A DNA stretch of 64,000 nucleotides from JALYOC01 sp036675345 (GTDB lineage Bacteria; Myxococcota; Myxococcia; Myxococcales; Myxococcaceae). The position numbers were made by a program, and so were the translations under genes. Where the stretch lies: the NCBI GenBank assembly GCA_036675345.1, contig JAKFFE010000033.1, forward strand, positions 186,001 to 250,000, given 5' to 3'. Of the stretch, positions 7,623 through 16,239 are shown piece after piece. Positions within the stretch are counted from its first letter, which is position 1. The number at the start of each line of letters is the position of its first letter. Below the pieces are notes generated by a model, which was not told the DNA's origin, made no database searches, and saw only the letters and a list, made by a program, of their open reading frames with translations.

Positions 7623-9038
7623 ATGCTCTTCCACAGCCTCCAGTTCCTGGCCTTCTTCGCGGTGGTCTTCTTCGGCTACTGGCTGGTCGCCCGCTGGCGC
7701 CTCCCCCGGCTGTGGGTGCTGCTGGGCGCCAGCGTGGCCTTCTACGCCGCCTGGAACCCGTGGCCGCTGCTGCTGTTCGCCGCCTACGCGGTGATCAACC
7801 GGGTCACCTCGCGGGTGCTGGAGCGGGTCACCCGGCCGGCGGCGCGCAAGGCGGCGCTGGCGGCGGCGGTCACCCTCCAGCTGGGATGTCTGTGCCTGTT
7901 CAAGTACGGGAACCTGTTCCTGGGGACCAGCGGCTGGCTGCTGCGCCGGCTGGGGATCGAGGTCCAGACCCCGGTGCTGGACCTGGTGCTCCCCCTGGGC
8001 CTGTCCTTCGTCACCTTCCAGGCGATCAGCTACCTGGTGGACGTGTACCGCGGGCAGGTCAGCGGCCGGCACAGCCTCCTGGCGCATCTGACCTATCTGC
8101 TGTTCTTCCCCACCGTGGTCTCCGGCCCGATCGTCCGCGCCAAGGATCTGCTGGAGCGCTTCGACCAGCCGCCCTCGCTGGACCCGGTGGACGGGGCCCA
8201 GGGCCTGTTCCGGATGGCGATGGGGATCGCTAAGAAGCTGCTGCTGGCGGACGTGCTGGCGGCGGGGTTGGTGAATCCGGTGTTCGCCGATCCCACCCTC
8301 TACACCTCGGCGGAGTGCGTGATCGCCGCGGTGGCCTACTCGCTGCAGCTGTACTTCGACTTCTCCGCCTACTCGGATGTGGCGATCGGCGCGGCGCGGA
8401 TGTTCGGCTTCCCGCTGCCGGAGAACTTCGACAAGCCGTACCACGCCCGGAACCTGTTCGAGTTCTGGAACCGTTGGCACATCAGCCTCTCCACCTGGCT
8501 GCGCGACTACTTCTACATCCCGCTGGGCGGCAACCGCGGCAGCAAGCTGCAGACCCTGCGCAACCTGTTCCTGGTGATGACCCTGGGCGGGCTGTGGCAC
8601 GGCGCCGGCTGGCGCTTCGCGCTGTGGGGCGGGATCCACGGCGGCCTGCTGGTGCTGCTGCGGATCTGGTGGTGGATCCGCGGGCGGCCCAAGAGCTACG
8701 GAATCGTCGGCACCACCTTCGGGATCGCCACCACCTTCTCGCTGGTGGTGCTGACCCGGATCTTCTTCCGCGCCAACGACGTGCCCCAGGCGCTGACCTT
8801 CTTTGACCGGCTACTGGAGTTCACCCCCGGGCTGGCCAACGTCAGCCCCTTGCTGTGGGCGACGCTGATCGGCGCCGGGCTGGCCTACCTGACGCCGCGG
8901 TCCCTGTTCGACCGCGGCGCGGAGCTGTTCGCCCACGCCCCGATCCCGGCCCGCGCGGTGGCCCTGGTCGGCCTGGGGCTGCTTCTGCGCCAGGTCTCCG
9001 GGATCGAAGTGCAGCCGTACATCTACTTCCAGTTCTAG
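7623..9038 (+). CDS. MBOAT family O-acyltransferase
   Basis: The 471-residue polytopic membrane protein matches the AlgI/DltB-type MBOAT family: an early FKYGNLF, LPLGLSFVTFQAISYLVDVYRG, PIVRAKDLL, YFDFSAYSDVAIGAARMFGF, NFDKPYHARNLFEFWNRWHISLSTWLRDY and the catalytic-histidine segment LGGLWHGAGW with His326. Its ATG directly follows the stop of the double SGNH gene, so the two are co-transcribed and probably translationally coupled. The expected job is moving acyl groups across the inner membrane to an exported polysaccharide. Which polymer is not shown by the context. Confidence 0.93.
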   Translation: MLFHSLQFLAFFAVVFFGYWLVARWRLPRLWVLLGASVAFYAAWNPWPLLLFAAYAVINRVTSRVLERVTRPAARKAALAAAVTLQLGCLCLFKYGNLFLGTSGWLLRRLGIEVQTPVLDLVLPLGLSFVTFQAISYLVDVYRGQVSGRHSLLAHLTYLLFFPTVVSGPIVRAKDLLERFDQPPSLDPVDGAQGLFRMAMGIAKKLLLADVLAAGLVNPVFADPTLYTSAECVIAAVAYSLQLYFDFSAYSDVAIGAARMFGFPLPENFDKPYHARNLFEFWNRWHISLSTWLRDYFYIPLGGNRGSKLQTLRNLFLVMTLGGLWHGAGWRFALWGGIHGGLLVLLRIWWWIRGRPKSYGIVGTTFGIATTFSLVVLTRIFFRANDVPQALTFFDRLLEFTPGLANVSPLLWATLIGAGLAYLTPRSLFDRGAELFAHAPIPARAVALVGLGLLLRQVSGIEVQPYIYFQF

Positions 9039-11215
9039 CCCAGCAGCCCGCGGAGGAAGTTGCGGGCGGCGGTCACGTCCGCGAGCCGCAGCGAGGCCCG
9101 GCTGGGCTTGGGCCCCACGTGCAGGGCGATCCCCTCTGGCGGGAGGGCGGCGAACAGATCCTCGTCGGTGCGATCATCTCCCAGCGCCACCGCCAGTGAG
9201 TCCGGTCGGGCGGCCAGCACCTGGGTGACGATCCCTCCCTTGTGCACCCCGTGGGGACGGACCTCGATCACCTTGTCCCCCAGCAGCACCTCCACCGGGG
9301 CGTTGGCCAGGGTGGCGGTGAGGTGGACCTTCAGCTCGTTGGCCTGGAAGGCGCCGTACTCCGGATCCGCCAGCCGGTAGTGCCAGGCCACCGAGGTGCG
9401 CTTCTCCTCCACCAGCGCGCCGGGGACCCGGGCCGCGTAGTCCTCCAGCATCGCCAGCACCGCCTCCCGCCAGCCGGTGGGGAGCGGATGGGGGGTGAGC
9501 CACTCGGTGCCCCCCGGGAGGCGGGACCAGAAGCCGTGCTCTCCGTGTAGCCCCATCGGCAGATGTCCCAGCCAGCTCTCCAGGGTGTCCCGGGAACGGC
9601 CGCTGACCACGTGGACCTCGGTCCGCCCGCGTTCGGTCAGCTGCCGCAGCAGGTCCAGCAGGGCCGGATCCGGAGAGGCCAGCTCCGGCAAGGTGGCGAA
9701 CGGCATCAGGGTCCCGTCGTAGTCCAGCAGCAGGGTCAGCCGCGGGGCCTCCCGACAGCGCTGGACCGCGGTGGCGATCTCCGCGCGCGGAGAAGGCGAG
9801 AGCGAACGCTGCTCGTCCTCCGCCGGGCTCTCCGCCAGCTGCTCCAGGAAGCGATTCGCCCAGCGGTGGATGTCGTGCGAGGCCACCCGCTTGCGCAGGG
9901 TCTTCATCCGGGCCCGGCGCTCGGGCTCCGGCAGGTGCAGCGCGCGGTAGATCGCGTCCGCGGTGCTCTGGACGTCGAACGGGTTGACCTGCAGCGCCTC
10001 TCCCAGCTCGGTGGCGGCGCCGGCGAACTCGCTGAGCACCAGCACCCCGTCTCCGTCGGGCCGGGCGGCCACGAACTCCTTGGCCACCAGGTTCATCCCG
10101 TCCCGCAGCGGGGTGACCAGCATCACGTCCGCCGCGCGGTACAGCGCCACCACCTCCCGCTCGGTGATGCCGCGGAACAGATAGTGGATCGGCACCCAGC
10201 GCGGGGTGGCGAACGCGCCGTGGATCCGGCCGATCAGCCCGTCGGTGGACTCCCGGAACGCCTGGTAGGCCTCCACGTTGGTGCGCGAGGGCACCGCCAC
10301 CTGGATCAGCCGGACCTTCTCCCGCAGCTCCGGGTGGTCGCGTAACAGCCGCTCGAAGGCCAGCAGCCGGCGGGGGATCCCCTTGGTGTAGTCCAGCCGA
10401 TCGATCCCCACGATCAGCTTCACCCCCGGCGGACCGCGCAGCTCCTCCGCCTCGGTCAGCAGCTCGGGCTCCAAGCTCAGCTCGGAGAGGGCGGAGGCGT
10501 CCACGCCCATCGGGAACACGCCCAGCCGGACCCGGCGGCCCTGCCAGGGGACCCGGTCCACCTCGGCGCCGGCGCCCAACAAGAGCAGCGCCGCGGCGGA
10601 GAAGTTCCGCAGATAGGAGGCGGTGTGGAAGCCGATCAGGTCCGCCCCCAGCAGCCCCTCCAGCAGCTTCTCCCGCGGAGGGAGGGTGCGGAACACCTCG
10701 GAGGAGGGAAAGGGCACGTGGAGGAAGAAGCCGATCTTCGCCTCCGGCAACCGCTCGCGCAGCAGCTGGGGCACCAGCATCAGCTGGTAGTCATGGACCC
10801 AGATCGTGTCGCCCGGCTGGTAGGCCTCGACCACCGCGTCGGCGAACCGCCGGTTGATCTCCTCGTAGAGGGAGAACTCCGGGACCTCCAGCGGCAGCTC
10901 GCCGACGAAGTAGTGGAGGACCGGCCAGAGCACCCCGTTGCAGAAGGTCTCGTAGTAGCGCTCCACCTCGTCGCGGGACAGCGCCACCCCGCGCAGGTTC
11001 AGCTCCGCCAGGGCGGTGCGCAGCGCCTCGGCGTGGGGCACCGCCTCCTCCTCCGCCAACCCGCTCCAGCCGATCCACAGCCCCCCGGACCTCTCGTGGG
11101 GCCCGCGCAGTCCCGTGGCCAGCCCGCCCGGACTGCGCCGGACCTCCAGATGACCGTCCTCCAGCCGGACCGTGACCGGTAGCCGGTTGGAGACGATGAG
11201 CAACCGTCCCGACAT
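9035..11215 (-). CDS. Trehalose-6-phosphate synthase/phosphatase fusion (OtsA-OtsB)
   Basis: The 726-residue protein joins two enzymes of trehalose synthesis. Residues about 1-460 are a GT20 synthase: MSGRLLIVSNRLPV, the GGLATGL loop, WVHDYQLMLVPQLLRERLP, DRLDYTKGIPRRL and LRDGMNLVAKEFVA. From about 490 a HAD-type phosphatase follows, with DYDGT (nucleophile Asp498), a VSGRSRDTLE motif and GDDRTDEDLF. Together they convert UDP/GDP-glucose plus glucose-6-phosphate to trehalose. ATG 11215 is chosen over a frame reaching 11296 because it has an AAGGGGG site and the family N-terminus. The 3' end overlaps the convergent MBOAT gene by four bases. Confidence 0.95.
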   Translation of the reverse strand: MSGRLLIVSNRLPVTVRLEDGHLEVRRSPGGLATGLRGPHERSGGLWIGWSGLAEEEAVPHAEALRTALAELNLRGVALSRDEVERYYETFCNGVLWPVLHYFVGELPLEVPEFSLYEEINRRFADAVVEAYQPGDTIWVHDYQLMLVPQLLRERLPEAKIGFFLHVPFPSSEVFRTLPPREKLLEGLLGADLIGFHTASYLRNFSAAALLLLGAGAEVDRVPWQGRRVRLGVFPMGVDASALSELSLEPELLTEAEELRGPPGVKLIVGIDRLDYTKGIPRRLLAFERLLRDHPELREKVRLIQVAVPSRTNVEAYQAFRESTDGLIGRIHGAFATPRWVPIHYLFRGITEREVVALYRAADVMLVTPLRDGMNLVAKEFVAARPDGDGVLVLSEFAGAATELGEALQVNPFDVQSTADAIYRALHLPEPERRARMKTLRKRVASHDIHRWANRFLEQLAESPAEDEQRSLSPSPRAEIATAVQRCREAPRLTLLLDYDGTLMPFATLPELASPDPALLDLLRQLTERGRTEVHVVSGRSRDTLESWLGHLPMGLHGEHGFWSRLPGGTEWLTPHPLPTGWREAVLAMLEDYAARVPGALVEEKRTSVAWHYRLADPEYGAFQANELKVHLTATLANAPVEVLLGDKVIEVRPHGVHKGGIVTQVLAARPDSLAVALGDDRTDEDLFAALPPEGIALHVGPKPSRASLRLADVTAARNFLRGLLG

Positions 11216-11269
11216 CAATGCCCCCTTTTGTATGCGTCCAAACGACCTAACAGGCGAGGGAGTCCGAAG

Positions 11270-11326
11270 AAAGGGGACAGGCTGCATTATCGACACGCTG
11301 CGTCGTAAATGCAGCCTGTCCCCTTT
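11270..11326. repeat. REP-like palindrome, copy 1
   Basis: An inverted repeat with arms AAAGGGGACAGGCTGCATT and the complementary right arm, separated by a short central loop that itself has a GAC/GTC pair. It lies between the divergent trehalose and lipoprotein genes, close to their promoters. Related palindromes occur at about 35.4 and 40.5 kb. This type of GGGGACAGGCT palindrome is known from intergenic REP elements mobilised by Y1-type (RAYT) transposases; none is encoded here. Confidence 0.8.
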
Positions 11327-11402
11327 GATTTATCGTTTGATTCCGGGCACTTCGATGGGACTGCCGGTTTGTTTGCGCTCCAAGCGACTGCTAGGGTGAG
11401 GC

Positions 11403-12182
11403 ATGCGCTCCACGACGCTTCTCCTCTCCGGCGCGTGCGCGTGGCTGGCCTGTGGGCACACCGCCGAGCCCCCGCCGCTGCAGACGGTGCGGTTCGACCG
11501 CTGGGTCGCCACCTACCGCGCGTACACGCAAGAGGACATCTGTGAGGCCGAGCCCCGCTGGCTTTTTGACGAGCTGACCTCGGTGAACGGGGCGCTCAAC
11601 GGCTTCGTGGAGGCGGCCCAGCCCCCCGCGGAGGGTCGCTACAGCCAGCGCCAGCTGCGCCTGCTGGAGGAGGCCCCGCGGGAGCTGAAGCAGCTGACCG
11701 CGGACCACCTGACCAACCTGACCCTGGTGCGCGGCTGTGCCTTTGCCGGCCACCGCGGCTTCCCGGTGATCCTGGAGCGGGGGGACTCGCTGGCCCAAAG
11801 CGCCCAGGCGTTGATGGAGACGGCGCCGGCGGTGGTGGAGCGCGAACGGGCGCTGGCCGCGCTGGCGCAGTGGCGTCAGGACCGCCAGCGGGACGAGCTG
11901 TCGGCGCGGCTGGGCTGTCCGGCCCGGACCCCCAAGCGCGGCTCGCCGCTGTACCACGCGTACCAGGACGAGGCGGGGCGCACCGCCTGGCTCTTCTGCG
12001 ACGGGGCCAAGGTGGTCTCCGAGGGCGGAGAGCCGACCTTCGAACCTCCGCGCGAGCTGACCCACGCCCAGCGTCGTTCCCTGCGGCCGGCCTTCTATCT
12101 GGAGGCGGCGAAGTCCTACTCGCGCGAGCGGATCAGCCGGCCTCCCGCGGTTCCGGCCGCCCCTGCTCCGGCGGAGACCTGA
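11403..12182 (+). CDS. Lipoprotein of unknown function
   Basis: The 259-residue product has a lipoprotein signal (MRSTTLLLSGACAWLACG) with the lipobox cysteine at about residue 17, so it should be membrane-anchored outside the cytoplasm. The mature part is mostly helical and charged, with a Pro/Ala-rich C-terminal tail. No family was recognised. Its TGA overlaps the ATG of the following Crp-like regulator gene (TGATG), so the two are co-expressed. A GGTGAGG site lies just before the ATG. Confidence 0.75.
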   Translation: MRSTTLLLSGACAWLACGHTAEPPPLQTVRFDRWVATYRAYTQEDICEAEPRWLFDELTSVNGALNGFVEAAQPPAEGRYSQRQLRLLEEAPRELKQLTADHLTNLTLVRGCAFAGHRGFPVILERGDSLAQSAQALMETAPAVVERERALAALAQWRQDRQRDELSARLGCPARTPKRGSPLYHAYQDEAGRTAWLFCDGAKVVSEGGEPTFEPPRELTHAQRRSLRPAFYLEAAKSYSRERISRPPAVPAAPAPAET

Positions 12183-12904
12183 TGACCCAACGGTTGAATC
12201 GAAGCGAGGACCTGAGTCTGGAGGAGCGCGCGCTGCTGCTGGGCAAGACCCCGCCCTTCTCCGCGCTGCGCCGCGAGGACCTGCCGCCGCTGGCGCAGGC
12301 CTGCCGGGTGCAGGTGCTGCGGAAGGGAGAGGTGGCCTGGAAGCTGGGAGAGCAGGCCGATCACCTGGCAGTGGTGGTGGCCGGGCGACTGAAGCTGTGC
12401 CGGGGCCGGGGGAGCCGCGAGGTGATCCTCGACGTGGCCAGCCCCGGCGAGGTGCTGGGGGAGATCGCGTTCTCCACCGGCGCCAGCTACCAGTCCGACG
12501 CGGTGTGCCTGCGGGTGGCGCGGTTGCTGATGATCCCCTCCGCCGCGCTGCGCGGGGTGCTGGAGTCCTCCGCCCGGGCCTCCCTGTCGCTGGCGATGAA
12601 CCTGGCGGCGCAGAACATCCGGCTGCTGCGCGCGGTGGAGGATCTCTCCTCCGGCAGCGTGGAGCAGCGGCTGGCCCGGGTGCTGCTGCGCCTGGCGGAC
12701 CAGGTGGGCGAACCCTTCCCCGGGGGGACGCTGATCCCGATGCGGCTGCGCCGGGCGGACCTGGCCGCGATCGCCGCCACCACCGTGGAGTCCGCCAGCC
12801 GGAAGATCAGCGAGTGGCGCCGCCGGGGCTGGGTGGTGCCGCAGCCGGCCGGCTATCTGCTCCGGGATGACCACGGGCTGCGGGGGATGGTGGACGCGGC
12901 CTGA
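12182..12904 (+). CDS. Crp/Fnr family transcriptional regulator
   Basis: The 240-residue protein has the two-domain Crp/Fnr form. Residues about 20-140 are a cyclic-nucleotide-binding fold (FSALRREDLPPLAQACRVQVLRKGEVAW, GEVLGEIAFSTG), but the cAMP-contacting Arg-Ser/Thr pair of Crp is not evident, and there is no N-terminal Fnr cysteine cluster. A long helix then leads to a winged helix with recognition helix TVESASRKISEWRRRGWV near residues 198-215. The effector is unknown. It is translationally coupled to the lipoprotein gene upstream. Confidence 0.9.
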   Translation: MTQRLNRSEDLSLEERALLLGKTPPFSALRREDLPPLAQACRVQVLRKGEVAWKLGEQADHLAVVVAGRLKLCRGRGSREVILDVASPGEVLGEIAFSTGASYQSDAVCLRVARLLMIPSAALRGVLESSARASLSLAMNLAAQNIRLLRAVEDLSSGSVEQRLARVLLRLADQVGEPFPGGTLIPMRLRRADLAAIAATTVESASRKISEWRRRGWVVPQPAGYLLRDDHGLRGMVDAA

Positions 12905-12921
12905 GGTCGACTCACAGCGCT

Positions 12922-14268
12922 TCAGGCCAGGGGCACCACGACCCGCGCTCCGGTGTGGGGGTGCGTGAAGGCGATTCGCCGGGCCTGGCTCCCCTCGTAG
13001 TCCACGGTGGCCTCGCCCTTCCCCAACTGCCGCTGCAGGGCGGTGAGGGTCGCGCGCTCCTTGGCCGCCAGGAGCACCCCGGACTGCTCCGGCTCCAGCG
13101 GGGAGACCAGCGCCGCGGTTGGGCAGTGCTGCTGCAGCCGGGTCAGCAGTGAGTCGCGCGCGCGCCTTCCGGGAGTGGACGGCAGCCCAGCCGGCTTCTC
13201 CAGCACCAGCAGCCACGCGTCCTCGAAGAGGATCCGCAGCGGAGGCGAGACACTGGGCTCGGGTGGGGGATCCACCTCCAGCCCCTGAATCATGAACGGC
13301 AGCACCCGCCCGCACTTGATCTGGCACGCCGGGTAGAACTCGCCGGCCACCCGATCGCCATCGGAGGACGGGGCGCCCCACCAGAACTCGGCGAACGCCA
13401 CCGGTCTCAGCCCGTGCTGGTACGCGTAGCCCAGCAGCTTGGGCCCCGCGCAGTCCCCTGCGCCCCCCGGCGGCGGCTCGGGCGCGAACAGCGCGGTCAC
13501 GGTGGTGGTCTCGCCCCGGGCGTTGGCGAGCCGGTAGGTGTCGGTCAACCGCAGCCAGTGCTCGCGCGAGCGAGCCGCCCGGGTCTTCTCCAGCCGGGCC
13601 CGCTCCTCCTCCAACGCCCGCAGCGGCCTCGCCAGCTCCTCCACCTCCAGGCCCTGAGCGGCGACCAGATTGCGGAGGAGCTCGCTCTCCGCCCGGCTCT
13701 CCTGTGCCAGCCGGGCCTGCTGCACCGGGTCTTCGCGGAAGCGGAGCCGCTCCTCGCGTCGACGACTCCGGGTCTGCTCCTGGGCTGCCTTCAGGTGGAC
13801 GAGGTCGTCCAGTTGCTGGGCCCGCAGCTGCGCCACCAGGGCCTGCAGCCGGAGCACCTCCGCACCACCGGTCAGCTCCGCGTGTCGGTGCTCGAAGGCC
13901 TCCAGCTCCGCCTCCAGCGCGGGCCAGAAGCTGTCCTTGGCCTGCTGATCAAACAGCGGAGGGACGAAGCCCTCCACCTCCCAGCGGCCATCCAGCATCC
14001 CGGAGAAGGCGCGCAGGTAGCCGACCTGCCCCTCGGGGTCCGTCACCACCAGCACCCCGAACATCTTCCCCAGGCCGGGGCGAACCAGCGATCGCAGGTC
14101 GACTCCCGGGATCGCCTCCGACCGCAGCTGCTTCTGCAACGCCTCGGCCGCCCGCCGCGCCAGGGGATGTGGCGGGAGCAACGAGAACGGGTGCGGAAGC
14201 CGGGTCGGGAGCTCGGTGGCCGCAGGCTGGGGTTCGAAGCGGATCACCCTCTGGGATGGCTCCTCCAT
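12922..14268 (-). CDS. Degenerate RluA-type pseudouridine synthase homologue
   Basis: The long N-terminal part, with LGKMFGVLVVTDPEGQVGYLRAFSGML and GFVPPLFDQQA followed by a coiled-coil region and YAYQHGLRPVAFAEFWWGAP, matches the large RluA-family enzymes found in gammaproteobacteria. Near residue 360 the catalytic domain begins (ILFEDAWLLVLEKPAGLPSTPGR), but the usual VHRLDxxTSG reads VSPLEPEQSG, so the catalytic Asp is Glu. After QLGKGEATVDYEG the sequence jumps to the family's last strand, so roughly a hundred residues of the core, including the RTHQLRVH region, are absent. The frame is open and the start has an AGGAAAG site. Probably not an active synthase. Confidence 0.78.
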   Translation of the reverse strand: MEEPSQRVIRFEPQPAATELPTRLPHPFSLLPPHPLARRAAEALQKQLRSEAIPGVDLRSLVRPGLGKMFGVLVVTDPEGQVGYLRAFSGMLDGRWEVEGFVPPLFDQQAKDSFWPALEAELEAFEHRHAELTGGAEVLRLQALVAQLRAQQLDDLVHLKAAQEQTRSRRREERLRFREDPVQQARLAQESRAESELLRNLVAAQGLEVEELARPLRALEEERARLEKTRAARSREHWLRLTDTYRLANARGETTTVTALFAPEPPPGGAGDCAGPKLLGYAYQHGLRPVAFAEFWWGAPSSDGDRVAGEFYPACQIKCGRVLPFMIQGLEVDPPPEPSVSPPLRILFEDAWLLVLEKPAGLPSTPGRRARDSLLTRLQQHCPTAALVSPLEPEQSGVLLAAKERATLTALQRQLGKGEATVDYEGSQARRIAFTHPHTGARVVVPLA

Positions 14269-14323
14269 GGGGCTTTCCTGAACCGGCTTGCCCCCCGGGC
14301 TCCTGCGCTCCGGACCGTGGGCC

Positions 14324-14382
14324 TCTTGCACTCGAGGGGGGATCTCTGACGCTGCGCAGGACATCCCCCTTCGAGTGCAAGA
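14324..14382. repeat. 20-bp inverted repeat between divergent genes
   Basis: Arms at 14324-14343 and 14363-14382 (TCTTGCACTCGA followed by a G run and GAT) pair along 20 bases with one wobble, around a 19-base loop. It lies between the start of the decayed pseudouridine synthase gene (minus strand) and the DTW-domain gene (plus strand). There is no T tract and it is upstream of both genes, so it is not an ordinary terminator. An operator, a leader RNA hairpin or a REP-like relic are all possible. Confidence 0.7.
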
Positions 14383-14446
14383 AGTCCAGCGGGGAGACCC
14401 TTGCCGCGCACCGCTGGAATGTGGGGTCGGTGTTAGATCCCCCACC

Positions 14447-15055
14447 GTGACCGCGAAGGCAGACGATCAGGCCTCCTCCTCCCGGCGGGAGTCGTCCGGA
14501 CGGTGCGAGCGGTGTCGACAGGCCCCGGCGCTGTGCATCTGCGCGGAGGTGGCCAGGGTGCAGAACCGCACCCGGATCCTGGTCCTGCGCCACCACCACG
14601 AGGCTCCGCGCCCGTCGAACACCGCGCGGATCGCGGCGCTGGCCCTGGCCAACATCGAGGTGGTGGAGTGGGTGCCCCGGACCCCACCGGACGTGGAGCA
14701 ACTGCTCTCGAACCTGCGTCCAGCCTGGGTGCTCTATCCCGGCCCGGGCAACGTCGACGTCTCGGTGGAGCGCCCCGCCACGCTGGTGGTCCTGGACGCG
14801 ACCTGGAAGCAGGCGCGCAAGATGCTGCACCACCACCCGCGGCTGGTGCAGCTTCCGAGGTGGGGACTGCCGGAGGGCATCGCCCGCCCCAGGCTCCGCC
14901 AGGCCCAGGATCCACAGGCCCGCTCCACGCTGGAGGCGATCGCCGACGCGCTGACGATCCTGGAGGGCCCGGAGATCGGGGACCCCCTGCACCGGCTCCA
15001 CGACGTCCTGGTGGAGAGGGTGCTGCGCGCGCGGGGGCGCCTGGCTTCTGATTAG
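14447..15055 (+). CDS. DTW-domain tRNA-uridine aminocarboxypropyltransferase (TapT-like)
   Basis: The protein has the DTW-domain signature: an N-terminal metal-type cysteine set (C20, C23, C30 and C32 in RCERCRQAPALCIC), LVLRHHHEAPRPSNTARIA, a WVLYPGPG loop and LDATWKQARKM around residue 117, a variant of the name-giving Asp-Thr/Gly-Thr-Trp. Characterised relatives attach the acp group from SAM to uridine 47 of tRNA (acp3U). The GTG start at 14447 is the last that keeps the cysteine cluster; an in-frame extension upstream would run through the palindrome. It is about 200 residues, normal for the bacterial type. Confidence 0.88.
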   Translation: MTAKADDQASSSRRESSGRCERCRQAPALCICAEVARVQNRTRILVLRHHHEAPRPSNTARIAALALANIEVVEWVPRTPPDVEQLLSNLRPAWVLYPGPGNVDVSVERPATLVVLDATWKQARKMLHHHPRLVQLPRWGLPEGIARPRLRQAQDPQARSTLEAIADALTILEGPEIGDPLHRLHDVLVERVLRARGRLASD

Positions 15056-15198
15056 CCCGGGCGGTGTCGGGCCCCCGGACGCGATCGGAGGGTCCTCAGT
15101 TCCGTTTTCGCCGCGGATGAGCCGCCGGGACGATGGGCCCACCCTCGGGGAGGACTATCTTCCGACCTCCACTTCCGTACTCCGAAGGGGGGAACTGC

Positions 15199-16122
15199 GT
15201 GGAGCAGATCAGACGAATCCGCCAGGTGATCAAGAGCCGCGCCGCCATCGAGGGCGCAGGCGTCCATCTCCATCGGGCGATCGGCTTTGGCCCCCCGGAG
15301 CTGTACGACCCCTTCCTGCTCCTGGATGACTTCCGCTCCGACCAGCCCCGGGACTACCAAAGCGGGTTTCCCTGGCACCCGCACCGCGGCATGGAGACCA
15401 TCACCTATGTCCTCCGGGGTGAGGTCGAGCACCGCGACAGCCTCGGCAACCAGGGGGTGATCGCTCCCGGCGATGTGCAGTGGATGACCGCCGGAAGCGG
15501 GATCATCCACCAGGAGATGCCCCGCGGGGACGCGCAGGGCGCGATGTACGGCTTCCAGCTGTGGGCGAACCTGCCCGCCGCGGACAAGATGATGAAGCCC
15601 CGCTACCGCGGCCTGACCAGCGCGGAGATCCCCAGCGTGACCGACCCGGGCGGCGCGACCCTCAAGGTCATCGCCGGCACCGCCGGCGGCGTGACCGGAC
15701 CGGTGCGGGATGTGGTCACCCAACCGGAGTACCTGGACGTCACCCTCCCGGCCGGAAGGACCTTCGCCCACCGCACCCCGCGCGGTCACACCGTCTTTGC
15801 CTACGTGATCGGCGGCCAGGGGCTGTTCTGTCAGCAGTCGGACCCCTACAGCTACGAGTCGGTGGGTGAGAACTACTTCGACATGAAGCGCGAGCGGCTG
15901 ATCGGAGACGGACACCTGGTGTTCTTCGAGGACGGTGACGCGGTGTCGGTGGTGGCGGAGGCAGAGCCGGTCCGCTTCCTCCTGATCTCCGGCAAGCCGA
16001 TCCGCGAGCCGATCGCCTGGCAGGGGCCGATCGTGATGAACACCCAGGAAGAGCTGCGGGAGGCTTTCGAGGATCTGGAGCGCGACACCTTCATCAAGGA
16101 TCGCGGCCCCTCCTCCCAGTGA
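15199..16122 (+). CDS. Pirin family protein
   Basis: This bicupin protein has the pirin core: DPFLLLDDFRSD, GFPWHPHRGMETITYVLRGEVEHRDSLGN, QWMTAGSGIIHQEMP, with the two histidines of HPHRG, the later His and Glu as iron ligands. Bacterial pirins act as quercetinase-like enzymes or bind metabolic enzymes; the substrate here is unknown. The GTG start follows a strong GGGGGGA site and gives VEQIRRIRQVIKSR, as in relatives. About 307 residues, full length. Confidence 0.93.
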   Translation: MEQIRRIRQVIKSRAAIEGAGVHLHRAIGFGPPELYDPFLLLDDFRSDQPRDYQSGFPWHPHRGMETITYVLRGEVEHRDSLGNQGVIAPGDVQWMTAGSGIIHQEMPRGDAQGAMYGFQLWANLPAADKMMKPRYRGLTSAEIPSVTDPGGATLKVIAGTAGGVTGPVRDVVTQPEYLDVTLPAGRTFAHRTPRGHTVFAYVIGGQGLFCQQSDPYSYESVGENYFDMKRERLIGDGHLVFFEDGDAVSVVAEAEPVRFLLISGKPIREPIAWQGPIVMNTQEELREAFEDLERDTFIKDRGPSSQ

Positions 16123-16239
16123 TGGGCGGACGACTGCCCACCGGACCCGCGGTCGGGTGATCCCCCGGACGGGTTGTGTCCTCCCGTCCTCGCCACCACC
16201 TCGTGTCGGCCCGCTCATCCCCGGGCCCTGCGAGGATTC

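Noticed and set aside
4142..8639. Very long open frames on both strands across the SGNH/MBOAT genes
   Set aside because: They mirror the high GC third-position bias of the real genes. Their translations are runs of Arg, Gly, Pro and Ala with no motifs, while the SGNH and MBOAT frames have clear family motifs.
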